From NCBI GenBank assembly GCA_947483555.1, contig CANKMW010000026.1, positions 28,524-92,523 on the forward strand: a stretch of DNA of 64,000 nucleotides, in the 5' to 3' direction. Both the position numbers and the translations under genes were made by a program. Below, piece by piece: positions 47,413 through 55,918 of the stretch. The DNA is from Myxococcales bacterium (lineage in GTDB: Bacteria > Myxococcota_A > Polyangia > Haliangiales > Haliangiaceae). The notes beneath the pieces are model-generated. The model searched no databases and was not told the origin of the DNA. It saw nothing but the letters and a program-made list of their open reading frames with translations. Numbering within the stretch: the stretch's first letter is position 1; every line of letters begins with the position of its first letter.

Positions 47413-47597
47413 GGCAGCTCCTCTCTCTGTTGAGAGCAAGAGACGCCGGAGCCGTGCAGCTGCGGCCGAGAGGATCGGGAGCGGCGGAGGAGGATCTGTG
47501 GAGATCTGGATGAGGCCTCCCAGGCCGCGCGTCTTTGCCGGCCTTTGCCGACGTCGACCGGGTGGGCCGTTCGCCGGCGTCGGTCGTACCGGACACC

Positions 47598-48945
47598 GTG
47601 ACCCGACCGATCTCCGGCCGGCACGGCGGCGTGCTGACCACGTGCGTCGTCTGCCTGCTCCCCGGCGCTGCCTTCGCCCATCCCACCCATTCCGCATTGC
47701 CGGACACCGCTCCGGCGCCGGTGCTCGATCCCGATGCGGAGCCCGACCCCGGGGATCCCTCGATGAAGACGACCTGCACCGCCGGCCACACGCGCGCCCC
47801 TCGGATCTGCTCCGGCAGACACCCGGACTGGTCGTTGCCCAGCACGCCGGCGGCGGCAAGGCCGACCAGTACTTCCTGCGTGGGTTCGACGCTGACCACG
47901 GGACCGACGTCGCGCTGTTCGTCGACGGCATCCCGGTGAACCTGACCAGCCATGGCCACGGCCAGGGCTACGCGGATACCCACTGGCTGATCCCGGAGAC
48001 GATCGCCACGCTCGACGTCCACAAGGGGCCGTACGCGGCGCGGTTCGGCGATTTCTACACCGCCGGCGCCATCGACATGCGCACCGTCGAGCCGGAGCCG
48101 GGCGCACAAGTCTGGCTCACGGGCGGAACCGAGCTCTCGGGCCCGATCGCCTTCCGCCGCCCGACCTCGCGCCTGGTTGGCATGATGAGTCCCGAGCTGG
48201 AACACGGCCGGGCCACGCTGGCCGCCGAGGTCGGGTACGCGGACGGGCCGTTCATCGACGAGCAGGACTACGGGCGAGCGCACCTGCTCGCCAAGTGGAG
48301 AGGCGCGCTCGGATCCGGACAGCTGCGAACCGCGGCCACGTTCTACGCCGCGCGCTGGAATCAGTCCGGACAGGTTCCGGCGGCCGAGGTCGACGCCGGC
48401 CGCCTCGACCGCTTCGGCTCGGTCGATCCGAGCGAGGGTGGCTCGTCGCGGCGAGCGTCGGCCTCGATCGGGTGGTCGCGGGGCATCCCGGCCGAGGGTG
48501 CCTCGATCTCGACCTGACCTGGCAGCCGACCCGCTGGCTGGGTGTCGATGCCAACGTGGCGATGGGGCGGTCGACGCTGGTCGCGAACCGGGGCAACGGT
48601 GGCGCGCTGGCGCTGGCCCCGCGCCTCATGGGCGGAGCCGGCATCACGGTGCGCCGAGGCCGCAGCTTCGCGGCGCTGCGGCTGCGAGGCATCGACGACC
48701 GGCCGGCGAACGACGATGGCTCGCTCACCGCCCGCGGCTACGCGCTCGTCGACCTCGTCGCCGAACACGCGGTCGGCGCCACCAGCCTCGGCCTCACCGT
48801 CGAGAACCTGTTCGATGCTGACTGGCGTGAGGCCCAGTTCGCCGAGCAGTCGCGCGTCACCGCCGCCAGCGAGCTCGTCGAAGACATCCATTTCACGCCC
48901 GGCGCACCGCTGACCGCGCTGGTGACCGTGTCGCGTCGGATGTAG
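47598..48945 (+). pseudogene. Decayed TonB-dependent receptor
   Basis: Receptor pieces lie in more than one frame. A signal peptide (VTRPISGRHGGVLTTCVVCL) is in one frame to about 47790. The plug is in another (DLLRQTPGLVVAQHAGGGKA, FLRGFDADHGTDVALFVDGI, SHGHGQGYADTHWLIPE) and continues as barrel strands to about 48517. A third piece (LTWQPTRWLGVDANVAMGRS ... LGLTVENLFDADWREAQFAE) runs to 48945. Intact receptors of this type are 700-900 residues; about 440 are recoverable, so a large piece of barrel is also missing. Sequencing error could explain the frame changes but not the length. The substrate of the HGHGQGYAD family is unknown. Confidence 0.8.
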
Positions 48946-48982
48946 CGCGCCGGGTGGAAGCCGCTGGTCGCCGCGCCGCGGC

Positions 48983-49537
48983 TCAGGACGCCAGCGGTGC
49001 GAAGGCGATGACCGAGTACGCGATGGCCTCGTCGCGACCCGGATTGTGATAGCCGTGGCGCTGGTCGCCGCGAAAGACCACGACATCGCCGGCGGCGAGC
49101 ACGAAGCCGTCGCCGGCCACGAACAGCTCGACCTGGCCGCGCTCGCAGGCCAGGTACTCGCGGGTGCCCGGCGCGTGCGGCACGCCGGTCATGCGGGCGC
49201 CGGCCGGCAGCGTCATGCGCTCCAGGTCGAGGCCGGGCAGCGGCTCGGGCAGGAGCTTGCGGACGCTGACCGGACCGCGTTGCCGGACCGGGAGCTCGTG
49301 CGCGCGCAGGTGGCGGACCGGCGTGCGCGGCGAGGCGAGCAACTCGTCGAGACGAAGCTGGAGCGCGTCGGCGACCCGGGTGAGCACCTGCAGCGTCGGG
49401 TTGGCGGCGCCCGATTCGAGGTTCGACCACGTCGCGCGCGGCACGCCGGCGAGCTTCGCGATCTGTTGCTGGGATAGCCCGCGGGCCTCGCGAATGGCGC
49501 GGATGTTGGCGGCGAGATGATCGCTGGCGTCGCCCAT
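48983..49537 (-). CDS. HTH-XRE transcriptional regulator with C-terminal cupin
   Basis: 184 residues. The N-terminal helix-turn-helix (IRAIREARGLSQQQIAKLAG, VPRATWSNLESGAANPTLQV) is followed by a cupin barrel (LPAGARMTGVPHAPGTREYL, LFVAGDGFVLAAGDVVVFRG, HGYHNPGRDEAIAYSV). Such proteins repress neighbouring catabolic genes until a small molecule binds the cupin. ATG 49537 has AGGAGG upstream. The divergent SDR gene is 81 bp away and an inverted repeat TGCCA-n6-TGGCA lies between them. Confidence 0.92.
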   Translation of the reverse strand: MGDASDHLAANIRAIREARGLSQQQIAKLAGVPRATWSNLESGAANPTLQVLTRVADALQLRLDELLASPRTPVRHLRAHELPVRQRGPVSVRKLLPEPLPGLDLERMTLPAGARMTGVPHAPGTREYLACERGQVELFVAGDGFVLAAGDVVVFRGDQRHGYHNPGRDEAIAYSVIAFAPLAS

Positions 49538-49549
49538 GGCTTGGCCTCC

Positions 49550-49565
49550 TGCCAACAGAATGGCA
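49550..49565. promoter_or_regulatory. Candidate operator between HTH-cupin and SDR genes
   Basis: TGCCA-acagaa-TGGCA is an inverted repeat in the 81-bp divergent region, next to the ribosome-binding site of the regulator gene. A third TGGCA half-site lies at 49580-49584. It fits autoregulation by the HTH-cupin protein. Confidence 0.45.
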
Positions 49566-49618
49566 CAACGGATGACAGCATGGCAGCGGGGACGCACGGT
49601 GGTGCCCAGGAGCCAGCC

Positions 49619-50353
49619 ATGAACATCCGCAACAAGAACGTCCTCGTCACCGGCGCCAGCCGCGGCCTCGGCCGCGCGCTGGCCGAACATCTCGCCGCCG
49701 CCGGCGCCCGCGTCGTCGGCGTCGCGCGTGGGGAGGTCGAGCTGGTCGCCGCGATGTCGGCGATCCGGGCCGCCGGCGGCGAGGCCCACGCCGTGGTCGC
49801 CGATGTCGCCGCCAAGGACGCGGTGGCGCGCATCGCCGGCCAGGCGGCGGCGCTGGTCGGTCCGATCGACATCCTGATCCACAACGCCAGCACGCTGGGG
49901 CCGACCCCGCTGCGGCTGCTGCTCGACACCGAGTGCGAGGATCTCGGCGCGGTGCTCGAGACCAACCTGGTCGGTCCGTTCCGGCTGACCAAGCTGATCG
50001 CCGGCCCGATGGCGCTGCGCGGCGACGGCGTCATCGTGTTCATCAGCTCCGACGCCGCGACCTCGGCGTACCCGCGCTGGGGCGCCTACGGCGCCGCCAA
50101 GGCGGCGCAGGATCACCTGGCTCGCATCCTGGCCGCCGAGCTCGAGGGTACCGGCGTGCGCGTGTTCGCGGTCGATCCGGGCGAGATGGACACCGCGATG
50201 CACGCCGCCGCGATCCCCGACGCCGATCGCGCCGCGCTGGCACGGCCGGCCGACACCGCGCGCGCCATCGCTGCCATGATCGGCGATCCGGCGCGCGCTG
50301 GCAGCGGCGCTCGGCTCGAGGCCGCGACGTGGGGCCCGGCGGTGACGTCATGA
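49619..50353 (+). CDS. Short-chain dehydrogenase/reductase
   Basis: 244 residues. Rossmann start VLVTGASRGLGRALAEHLAA, LIHNASTLGP (NAG-type), catalytic Ser in VFISSDAATSA and the YGAAKAA (YxxxK) site are all present, with DPGEMDTAM near the C-terminus. The substrate is unknown; many relatives act in fatty acid or secondary metabolism. It is followed by a QueA-like gene with an ATGA overlap and probably controlled by the divergent HTH-cupin gene. Confidence 0.93.
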   Translation: MNIRNKNVLVTGASRGLGRALAEHLAAAGARVVGVARGEVELVAAMSAIRAAGGEAHAVVADVAAKDAVARIAGQAAALVGPIDILIHNASTLGPTPLRLLLDTECEDLGAVLETNLVGPFRLTKLIAGPMALRGDGVIVFISSDAATSAYPRWGAYGAAKAAQDHLARILAAELEGTGVRVFAVDPGEMDTAMHAAAIPDADRAALARPADTARAIAAMIGDPARAGSGARLEAATWGPAVTS

Positions 50354-51399
50354 ACCGGCTGGCGACCGGCGCGGTCGATCGTCGCGACGTGCAGCTGGTG
50401 GTCATCGATCCGGAGCGCGACGGTGACGACGCCATCACCGTGACCGGCTTCGCGGCGCTGCCGTCGCTGCTCGCGCCCGGCGACCTGGTCGTCGTCAACG
50501 ACGCCGCCACGCTACCGGCGTCGTTCGCCGCCACCACCTCGAGCGGCGCGCCGGTCGAGGTCCGCCTCATCCCGCCGGTCGCCGGACCGCGGGTCGCCGC
50601 GGTGCTGCTCGGCACCGGTGATCATCGCACCCCGACCGAGCACCGGCCGCCACCACCGGCGCTCGCGGCCGGCGAGACGCTGTCGCTGGGCGGTTCGCTG
50701 CGGGCGCGCATCGTCGCGGTCGCCGGCCGCCAGGCCACGCTCGATCTCGAGCCCGGGACCGGCGCCGGTCCCGACGCGTTGTGGCAGGCCATCTACGCCG
50801 CCGGCCGCCCGGTGCAGTACGCCCACCGCCCGACGCCGCTGCCGCTGTGGGCGGTCCAGACCGCGTACGCGGCACGGCCGTGGTCGGCGGAGATGCCGTC
50901 GGCGGGCCGGCCCCTGACCTGGGACACCCTGCTCGCCCTCCGCCGCCGCGGCATCGGCGTCGCCGCGCTGACCCACGCCGCCGGCCTGTCGGCCACCGGC
51001 GACGCCGAGCTCGATGCCGCCTTGCCGTGGCCGGAGCCGTACGACCTCCCGGCCGCGACGGTCGCCGCGGTGATCGCGACGCGGGCCCGCGGTGGCCGCG
51101 TGATCGCGATCGGCACCACGGTGGTGCGAGCGCTCGAGGCCGCCGCGCTGGCGCCGGGCGGGCTGGCGCCGGGGCCGGGGCTGGCGACGCTGGTCATCAC
51201 GCCCACACACCGGCCCCGCGTGGTCGACGGCATCGTCAGCGGCCTGCACGGTCCCGAGGAGAGCCACTTCCGCCTCCTCGGCGCGCTGGTGCCGCGGGCC
51301 ACGCTCGACCGCGCCCTCGACCGCGCCGCCGCCGCCGGGCTCCACGGTCACGAGCTCGGCGACACCTGCCTGATCGCACGGGGCTTGCGCCGTCCTTGA
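50350..51399 (+). CDS. QueA-like S-adenosylmethionine:tRNA ribosyltransferase-isomerase paralogue
   Basis: 349 residues, the usual QueA length. The fold landmarks LLAPGDLVVVNDAATLPASF, VEVRLI, RPVQYAHRPTPLPLWAVQTA and GRVIAIGTTVVRALEAA are recognisable. However, the canonical GSVAAPTAGLHFT block reads PWSAEMPSAGRPLTWDTLLA and the later GxTFxPV block is missing. It may make epoxyqueuosine or use another acceptor. Coupling to the SDR rather than to tgt suggests a specialised role. It could be a misannotated QueA in homologues. Confidence 0.75.
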   Translation: MNRLATGAVDRRDVQLVVIDPERDGDDAITVTGFAALPSLLAPGDLVVVNDAATLPASFAATTSSGAPVEVRLIPPVAGPRVAAVLLGTGDHRTPTEHRPPPPALAAGETLSLGGSLRARIVAVAGRQATLDLEPGTGAGPDALWQAIYAAGRPVQYAHRPTPLPLWAVQTAYAARPWSAEMPSAGRPLTWDTLLALRRRGIGVAALTHAAGLSATGDAELDAALPWPEPYDLPAATVAAVIATRARGGRVIAIGTTVVRALEAAALAPGGLAPGPGLATLVITPTHRPRVVDGIVSGLHGPEESHFRLLGALVPRATLDRALDRAAAAGLHGHELGDTCLIARGLRRP

Positions 51400-51424
51400 C
51401 CCGGCGCCATGGCACACTGGGGCA

Positions 51425-51982
51425 GTGGTCGACGACGACGAGATCATCAAGGCGGCGAACAAGTTCTTCGGCAAGGTTGGCAGCGCGGTCAAGAAGGCCG
51501 GCGCCAGCGCGGTGAAGGCCGGCCAGACCGTGACCGGCGTCGGCCGCGGCACGGTGCGGGTGACGCTCGACCCGGCCCGGGCCGCCCCCGGCGGCGATCT
51601 GCGCGGCAAGGTGATCCTGGACCTCGGCGATCCGGTCGAGGCCAAGCGGCTGGTGGTCGAGCTGCGCGCCGGCCAGCGCGTGTTCGACGCCCGCGGCGGC
51701 GTGCGCGCCATCGCCACCACCACCACCACCATCTACCGCTTCGAGCTCGAGCTCGGCGGCGCGCGCCGCTATCACCGCGAGGAGCTGCCGTTCACGCTCA
51801 CCGTACCGCGCGACACGGCCAGCCGTCCGGCGCCGCCGGCCGGCCGCATCGGCGACGTCGCCCGCGCGGTGTCGTCGCTGGTCTCGCCGACCACCGGCCC
51901 GATCGAGTGGCGGGTGGTCGCCACGCTCGTCATCGCGTTCGGCCGCGACCTCGAGCACTCGGTCGACGTGGTCGTGACCTAG
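51425..51982 (+). CDS. Arrestin-like fold protein (sporulation-control Spo0M-like)
   Basis: 185 residues, GTG start. A short helical N-terminus (IIKAANKFFGKVGSAVKKAG) precedes a beta-rich body with TVRVTLDPARAAPGGDLRGK, VELRAGQRVFDARGGVRAIA and YHREELPFTLTVPRDT, the pattern of arrestin_N domains such as Spo0M. Such proteins bind other proteins in signalling. Its end overlaps the convergent methyltransferase by 4 bp. Assignment rests on strand pattern only. Confidence 0.55.
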   Translation: MVDDDEIIKAANKFFGKVGSAVKKAGASAVKAGQTVTGVGRGTVRVTLDPARAAPGGDLRGKVILDLGDPVEAKRLVVELRAGQRVFDARGGVRAIATTTTTIYRFELELGGARRYHREELPFTLTVPRDTASRPAPPAGRIGDVARAVSSLVSPTTGPIEWRVVATLVIAFGRDLEHSVDVVVT

Positions 51983-52851
51983 CCAACCGTCGCGACGGCG
52001 ATGTGGCGGTTCGACGCCTCGACCCGGGCAGCGACCGCGGCTGGCAACAGCTCGCCGGCGGCGACCGCGAGATCGCGGTCGATGGTCAGGCGCCAGCCGC
52101 GCGCCGCCATCCACGCCGGCAGCTCGGCGGGATCCCATCCGAACGTGAACGGCTCGCCGACCCGGGCGACCGCCGCGGCGGCGACGCGGGCCAGGCCGCG
52201 CGGTCGCTCGAGCGCCTGGCGGGTCAGGTAGTTGAAGACCAGCCGCGAGCCGTCGCCACCGAGGCCGCGCACCGCCGCCACGGTGGCGTCGATCGCCGCC
52301 GGGGACAGGTACATGGTCACGCCCTCCCAGATCGTCAGGGTCGGTCGCGCGACGTCGAGGCCGAGCTCGGCGAGCGCCGCCGGCAACTCGCCCAGCGCGC
52401 GGCGCTCGAAGTGCCACGCGACGTAGCGCACCACCGGCGACGCGCCGGCCCCGTCGAGCACGGCGCGCTTGCGCGCCTGGGTCGCCGGATGATCGATCTC
52501 GAACACGCGCGCGCCGGCGAGCAGCGCGGCGAACCGCGCCGCGCGACAGTCGTAGCCGGCGCCGAGGATCACGACCTGACGGCCGCCCGCGGCCAGGAAC
52601 GAGCGCAGCTGATCGTCGATCAAGCGCGTGCGCACCTGCATGTAGCCGACCCAGTTCGCGATCTGCGGCAGGCGGATGAGTCCGGCGCGCAGCGCCGGGT
52701 GCGCCCCGGCCCTCGCCAGCGCCTCCGCCCAGCGACCGCCGAAGCGGGCCCCGAACGGATCGTCGGCGATCTGGGCGTCGCCGAGCAGGTGCCCGAGGCC
52801 ACGCCAGCCGGCCACCCATGATGCCGTGAAGCTCGGCTGCTCGTCCTTCAT
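51979..52851 (-). CDS. SAM-dependent methyltransferase (leucine carboxyl MTase-like)
   Basis: 290 residues. The YktD/leucine carboxyl methyltransferase pattern is clear: RTRLIDDQLRSFLAAGGRQV, VILGAGYDCRAARF (SAM motif I), VFEIDHPATQARKRAVL, PTLTIWEGVTMYLSPAA and a C-terminal GWRLTIDRDL region. It uses S-adenosylmethionine to methylate a carboxyl or hydroxyl of an unknown small molecule. The start ATG has TAGTCT 14 nt upstream. Secure as a methyltransferase; target unknown. Confidence 0.9.
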   Translation of the reverse strand: MKDEQPSFTASWVAGWRGLGHLLGDAQIADDPFGARFGGRWAEALARAGAHPALRAGLIRLPQIANWVGYMQVRTRLIDDQLRSFLAAGGRQVVILGAGYDCRAARFAALLAGARVFEIDHPATQARKRAVLDGAGASPVVRYVAWHFERRALGELPAALAELGLDVARPTLTIWEGVTMYLSPAAIDATVAAVRGLGGDGSRLVFNYLTRQALERPRGLARVAAAAVARVGEPFTFGWDPAELPAWMAARGWRLTIDRDLAVAAGELLPAAVAARVEASNRHIAVATVG

Positions 52852-52891
52852 GTGCTCGCTGCGGGAGACTACCTGGGATCACGATCTCTGA

Positions 52892-52922
<31 letters not shown>

Positions 52923-52929
52923 TTTGGTC

Positions 52930-52967
52930 TTGACAGCTCCTCCATTATTGGATAAACCACTTATCCA
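52930..52967 (+). promoter_or_regulatory. Promoter and GntR operator
   Basis: A perfect -35 (TTGACA, 52930-52935) and a weak -10 (TAAACC) 17 nt later are followed by TGGATAA-ACCAC-TTATCCA (52949-52967), a perfect 19-bp inverted repeat that touches the GTG start of the regulator. Autorepression of the three-gene operon is expected. Confidence 0.65.
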
Positions 52968-53762
52968 GTGACCCAAACCAGCAGCATCGCCACGCGCGGC
53001 GGCTCCACGCTGGGCCGCATCCCGGCCCGCGAGCCGGCGCACCAGGCCTGCGAGCACGCCCTCCGCCGCGCCGTGCTCACCGGGGAGCTGGCCCCGGGCT
53101 CGCGACTTCCCCCCGAGCGCGAGCTGGCGACCACGCTCGGCGTCAGCCGCCTCACCCTGCGGGCGGCGCTCGCCACGCTGACCGCGCAGGGCGTGCTCGC
53201 GGTTCGCCACGGCTCGGGCTACGTGATCCAGGACGTCCGACGCACCGGCGGCCCGGATCTGCTCCCTGGCCTCGCCGCCCTCGCCGACGCCAGCGGTGAG
53301 CTGCCGGCCATCGCCGCCGAGTTGATGCGGGTCCGCCGTCACCTGGCCCGCGCCATCCTCGAGCACCTCGCCGAACAGCCACCGCGCGCCGCCGACGTCC
53401 GGGCGTTCGATCGCGCGGTCGACGTGATGGCGGCGGCCGCCGCCGCTTCGCCGGTGGATCTCGGTGCGCTGGCCGCCGCCGACGTCGCCATCGTCGCCGC
53501 GCTGCTCGACGCCACCCGCAGTCCGGTGCTGCGCCTGTGTCTCAACCCGGTGATCGCGGTCGTCGACGGCTCGCCGCCGCTGCGGGCGGCCATGTACCGC
53601 GCGCCCGCCACCAACGTCGCCGGCTGGCGCGCGCTCGGCGCCTGGCTGGCCGCGCCGGTGGCCGCGGCGATCGACAAGGTGATCGCCATCCTCGCCGAGC
53701 GCGACCGCGCCACCTTCGACCGCTTGCGCCGCCAGGCGGCGTCGGCCCGGAGATCCTCGTGA
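52968..53762 (+). CDS. GntR-family (FadR-like) transcriptional regulator
   Basis: 264 residues. The winged helix reads ALRRAVLTGELAPGSRLPPE, RELATTLGVSRLTLRAALAT, LTAQGVLAVRHGSGYVIQDV. The C-terminal all-alpha effector domain (ELMRVRRHLARAILEHLAEQ, VDVMAAAAAA) is FadR-type, where metal or acyl-CoA ligands bind. GTG 52968 directly follows a perfect operator, so the mRNA is probably leaderless. It overlaps the next gene by 4 bp (GTGA). Confidence 0.92.
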   Translation: MTQTSSIATRGGSTLGRIPAREPAHQACEHALRRAVLTGELAPGSRLPPERELATTLGVSRLTLRAALATLTAQGVLAVRHGSGYVIQDVRRTGGPDLLPGLAALADASGELPAIAAELMRVRRHLARAILEHLAEQPPRAADVRAFDRAVDVMAAAAAASPVDLGALAAADVAIVAALLDATRSPVLRLCLNPVIAVVDGSPPLRAAMYRAPATNVAGWRALGAWLAAPVAAAIDKVIAILAERDRATFDRLRRQAASARRSS

Positions 53763-54460
53763 CCCATCCCTGGTACGTCCGCACCCTCCTGGTCGATCCG
53801 GACCGCGTCCTCACTCACCTCGGGCGGATGCGCGCCCGCGGCGTCGTCGACGCCGAGCCGACGCCATGGCAGCTGTGCCTCGGCGTGCTGCGGCTCTGGC
53901 ACCGCCTGGTGTTCCGCCCCGACACGGTCGGAACCTCGGCGGGCAGCCCGGTCCGTTCGACCTGGCGCGCCCGGATGCTGCACTGGCGCGCGCTGCGCCT
54001 GCCGTTCCTGCTCGTCGAGCGTGCCGTCCACCCGCTCGACTTCACCGGCCTGCGCAGCGATCCCGGACGGCTGACGAGTCACCTGATCGGTGCCCACCAC
54101 GACCACAACCAGTTCGTCTTCGACCTCGAGCTGATGACCGGCCACGACGCCCTCGAAGAGCTGCGGGCGCGCGTGGCCCGGATCGTCGATGGCAGCGATC
54201 CGCGCGCCGCCTGGCTGCGCGACCTGACCGTGTTCGACGGCTACCACGAGCACCTCGCGGCGGCGGTCGATCGCACCATCGCCGGCGGGCTCGTGATGTC
54301 GGCAGCCGAGGCCGACGATCCCGACCTCACCCTGCGCGGCGCGATGCGCTGGTGCGCGCGGCAGCCGGCGACCCCCGCCGCGACGCTGGCGGCGTGGCGC
54401 GCCGGCAGGTTCCGTCTCGACAGCGACGCCCGACTCGGCGTGCAGAGGAGCATGATGTGA
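53759..54460 (+). CDS. Uncharacterised protein of the GntR operon (1)
   Basis: 233 residues, GTG overlapping the regulator stop. Soluble, with motifs LTHLGRMRARGVVDAEPTPW, RMLHWRALRLPFLLVERAVH, GAHHDHNQFVFDLELMTGHD and LRGAMRWCARQPATPAATLA. HHDHN is a possible metal site. No family recognised. It overlaps the next gene by 4 bp (GTGA), so the three genes are translated in step. Confidence 0.65.
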   Translation: MTHPWYVRTLLVDPDRVLTHLGRMRARGVVDAEPTPWQLCLGVLRLWHRLVFRPDTVGTSAGSPVRSTWRARMLHWRALRLPFLLVERAVHPLDFTGLRSDPGRLTSHLIGAHHDHNQFVFDLELMTGHDALEELRARVARIVDGSDPRAAWLRDLTVFDGYHEHLAAAVDRTIAGGLVMSAAEADDPDLTLRGAMRWCARQPATPAATLAAWRAGRFRLDSDARLGVQRSMM

Positions 54461-55005
54461 CTGGCGATCCGACCCGTGACGAGATCCTCGACGCCTCGAA
54501 CCGCGAGCTGGCGCGGCTGCTCGCCACCGGCCGCCACTTCGATCCGGCGACGCTCGCCGGCTACACCTTCCACGGCACCAGCCTCGGCCTGCCGGCGTGG
54601 ATCGAGCGCTTGACCTGGAAGACCTTCGCCAAGGCGTTCGTACGCGAAGCCGATGGTCAGATCCGGGGCTGGAACGTGCGCTGCGAGCAGGCGAACCCAC
54701 CGACCTGGCGACCGCGCAGCAGCCGCGGCGTGCCGGTGACGTTCGGCCACTTCGTCGTCGATGACGACGGCGGCGGCGTGATCCTCGACTACGGCCGCGG
54801 TGGCAACCGGCGCAGCGATCCGCTGGGCGCGGTCCGCGATCCCCTGGTCGCGCTCGACGACCGCGGCGATCGCCTGCTCGGCCGCAGCGATCTCGCCATC
54901 GCCGGCCGGCGCCTCGCGACGCCGTCATACTTCCTGCTCGAACGCGCCGCGGCGATCGAGCACGTCGCCACGCCGCCGCGCGCACGCTACGCTCGCGCGT
55001 CGTGA
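54457..55005 (+). CDS. Uncharacterised protein of the GntR operon (2)
   Basis: 182 residues, GTG start within the preceding stop codon. The sequence contains FHGTSLGLPAWIERLTWKTF, GWNVRCEQANPPTWRPRSSR, TFGHFVVDDDGGGVILDYGR and RSDPLGAVRDPLVALDDRGD, a mixed alpha/beta pattern without a known signature. The VTFGHF and VILDYGRGG blocks recall lipocalin-like or steroid-binding folds but this is weak. Function unknown; the operon and regulator suggest metabolism of a small ligand. Confidence 0.6.
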   Translation: MTGDPTRDEILDASNRELARLLATGRHFDPATLAGYTFHGTSLGLPAWIERLTWKTFAKAFVREADGQIRGWNVRCEQANPPTWRPRSSRGVPVTFGHFVVDDDGGGVILDYGRGGNRRSDPLGAVRDPLVALDDRGDRLLGRSDLAIAGRRLATPSYFLLERAAAIEHVATPPRARYARAS

Positions 55006-55090
55006 GACTCCATCGCCTCCCGGACGGCTGTCACGCGCGGTTCGGGCGGTGTGGAACCCATCTCGGGGACCCGCCAGGGCTCACCGTCCG

Positions 55091-55402
55091 CTACTTGCCG
55101 CGCGGTAGATCGGCGAGCGTGTGCTTGGGATCGAGGTAGCTCTTCAGCTTGCCGTGGATGTACTCGGTGGCCTTCTTGCGCCACAGGAAGCCCGGATCCT
55201 CGCCGCGGAACTTCACCATGCCCGGCTCCATCCGGATCTCGCCGTCGATCTTCACGACCAGGTACTTGCCGTGGAACCGCGCCCGACCGTCATCCGACCA
55301 GGTGACGCGGATGCCGTGGCGGTTGTGGAGATATTCCCCCAGAACTTCGAGGCGTGCGCGAGCGTCCTCGGGAGGCAGCCCGTGCTTGAAATCGATCTCC
55401 AT
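55091..55402 (-). CDS. PHA granule-associated-type protein (polyhydroxyalkanoate system family)
   Basis: 103 residues. MEIDFKHGLPPEDARARLEV and a beta-rich middle (VTWSDDGRARFHGKYLVVKI, IRMEPGMVKFRG) match the small PF09650-type proteins found with PHA biosynthesis. ATG 55402 has TAGATT 8 nt upstream, which settles the start against an in-frame upstream ATG. No phaC or phaB is in the window, so the link to PHA granules rests on family alone. Confidence 0.7.
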   Translation of the reverse strand: MEIDFKHGLPPEDARARLEVLGEYLHNRHGIRVTWSDDGRARFHGKYLVVKIDGEIRMEPGMVKFRGEDPGFLWRKKATEYIHGKLKSYLDPKHTLADLPRGK

Positions 55403-55493
55403 CGATCGAGAATCTAGCAGTACCCGTCGCTGAACGTGCAAGCGAGCTGACGTCGCAGGTGCGCGGGAAGGTGGTTCGACCTCCCACCCACCA

Positions 55494-55859
55494 TCAGCGG
55501 GGCTGGATACCCTTGGCGGCCGATTGCTCGAGCAGGGCGCGCTGCTCGCCGCTCAGCTTGGCCTCGCAGGCGCGGAAGCGGGCCTCGTCGGGCGCGGCGA
55601 CGTAGCAGGCGCGGGCGTCGGCCGACCAGCCGTCCTGCCGGCACGCCTTGACGATCGCGTCGCGCAGCGGCGCGAGCAGGCCGTGGACCGCGTCGCGCTC
55701 GTCCCGGCCGACGCCCTTCTCGGCGGCCAGATCCGCCTCGGCGATGGCCAGGAAGCGGGCGCCGATCGCGTCGCAGGTCGTGGCCCCCGAGGACTTGCTG
55801 CAGCCGGCGACCAGCACGGCGACCAGCACGACGAAGGCGATCCGGACGGTGGCGTGCAC
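55494..55859 (-). CDS. Small putative lipoprotein
   Basis: 121 residues from GTG 55859. Signal VHATVRIAFVVLVAVLVAGC with a lipobox Cys and SKSSG after it. The mature part has paired Cys (GATTCDAIG, KACRQDGWSADARACYVAAP, FRACEAKLSGEQR) and Ala-rich helices. No domain recognised; it resembles the small Cys-paired lipoproteins common in this group of bacteria. Confidence 0.7.
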   Translation of the reverse strand: MHATVRIAFVVLVAVLVAGCSKSSGATTCDAIGARFLAIAEADLAAEKGVGRDERDAVHGLLAPLRDAIVKACRQDGWSADARACYVAAPDEARFRACEAKLSGEQRALLEQSAAKGIQPR

Positions 55860-55918
55860 AGCGCGGTTATCGGCGCCGGCCGGTGGGCTGTCAAGAACGC
55901 GACGAGTACGATGCCGGG

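Noticed and set aside
55460..55493. tRNA 3' end suggested by GGTTCGA followed by CCACCA-like sequence
   Set aside because: The T-arm does not pair and no acceptor or anticodon stem can be built upstream. It is a simple hairpin.
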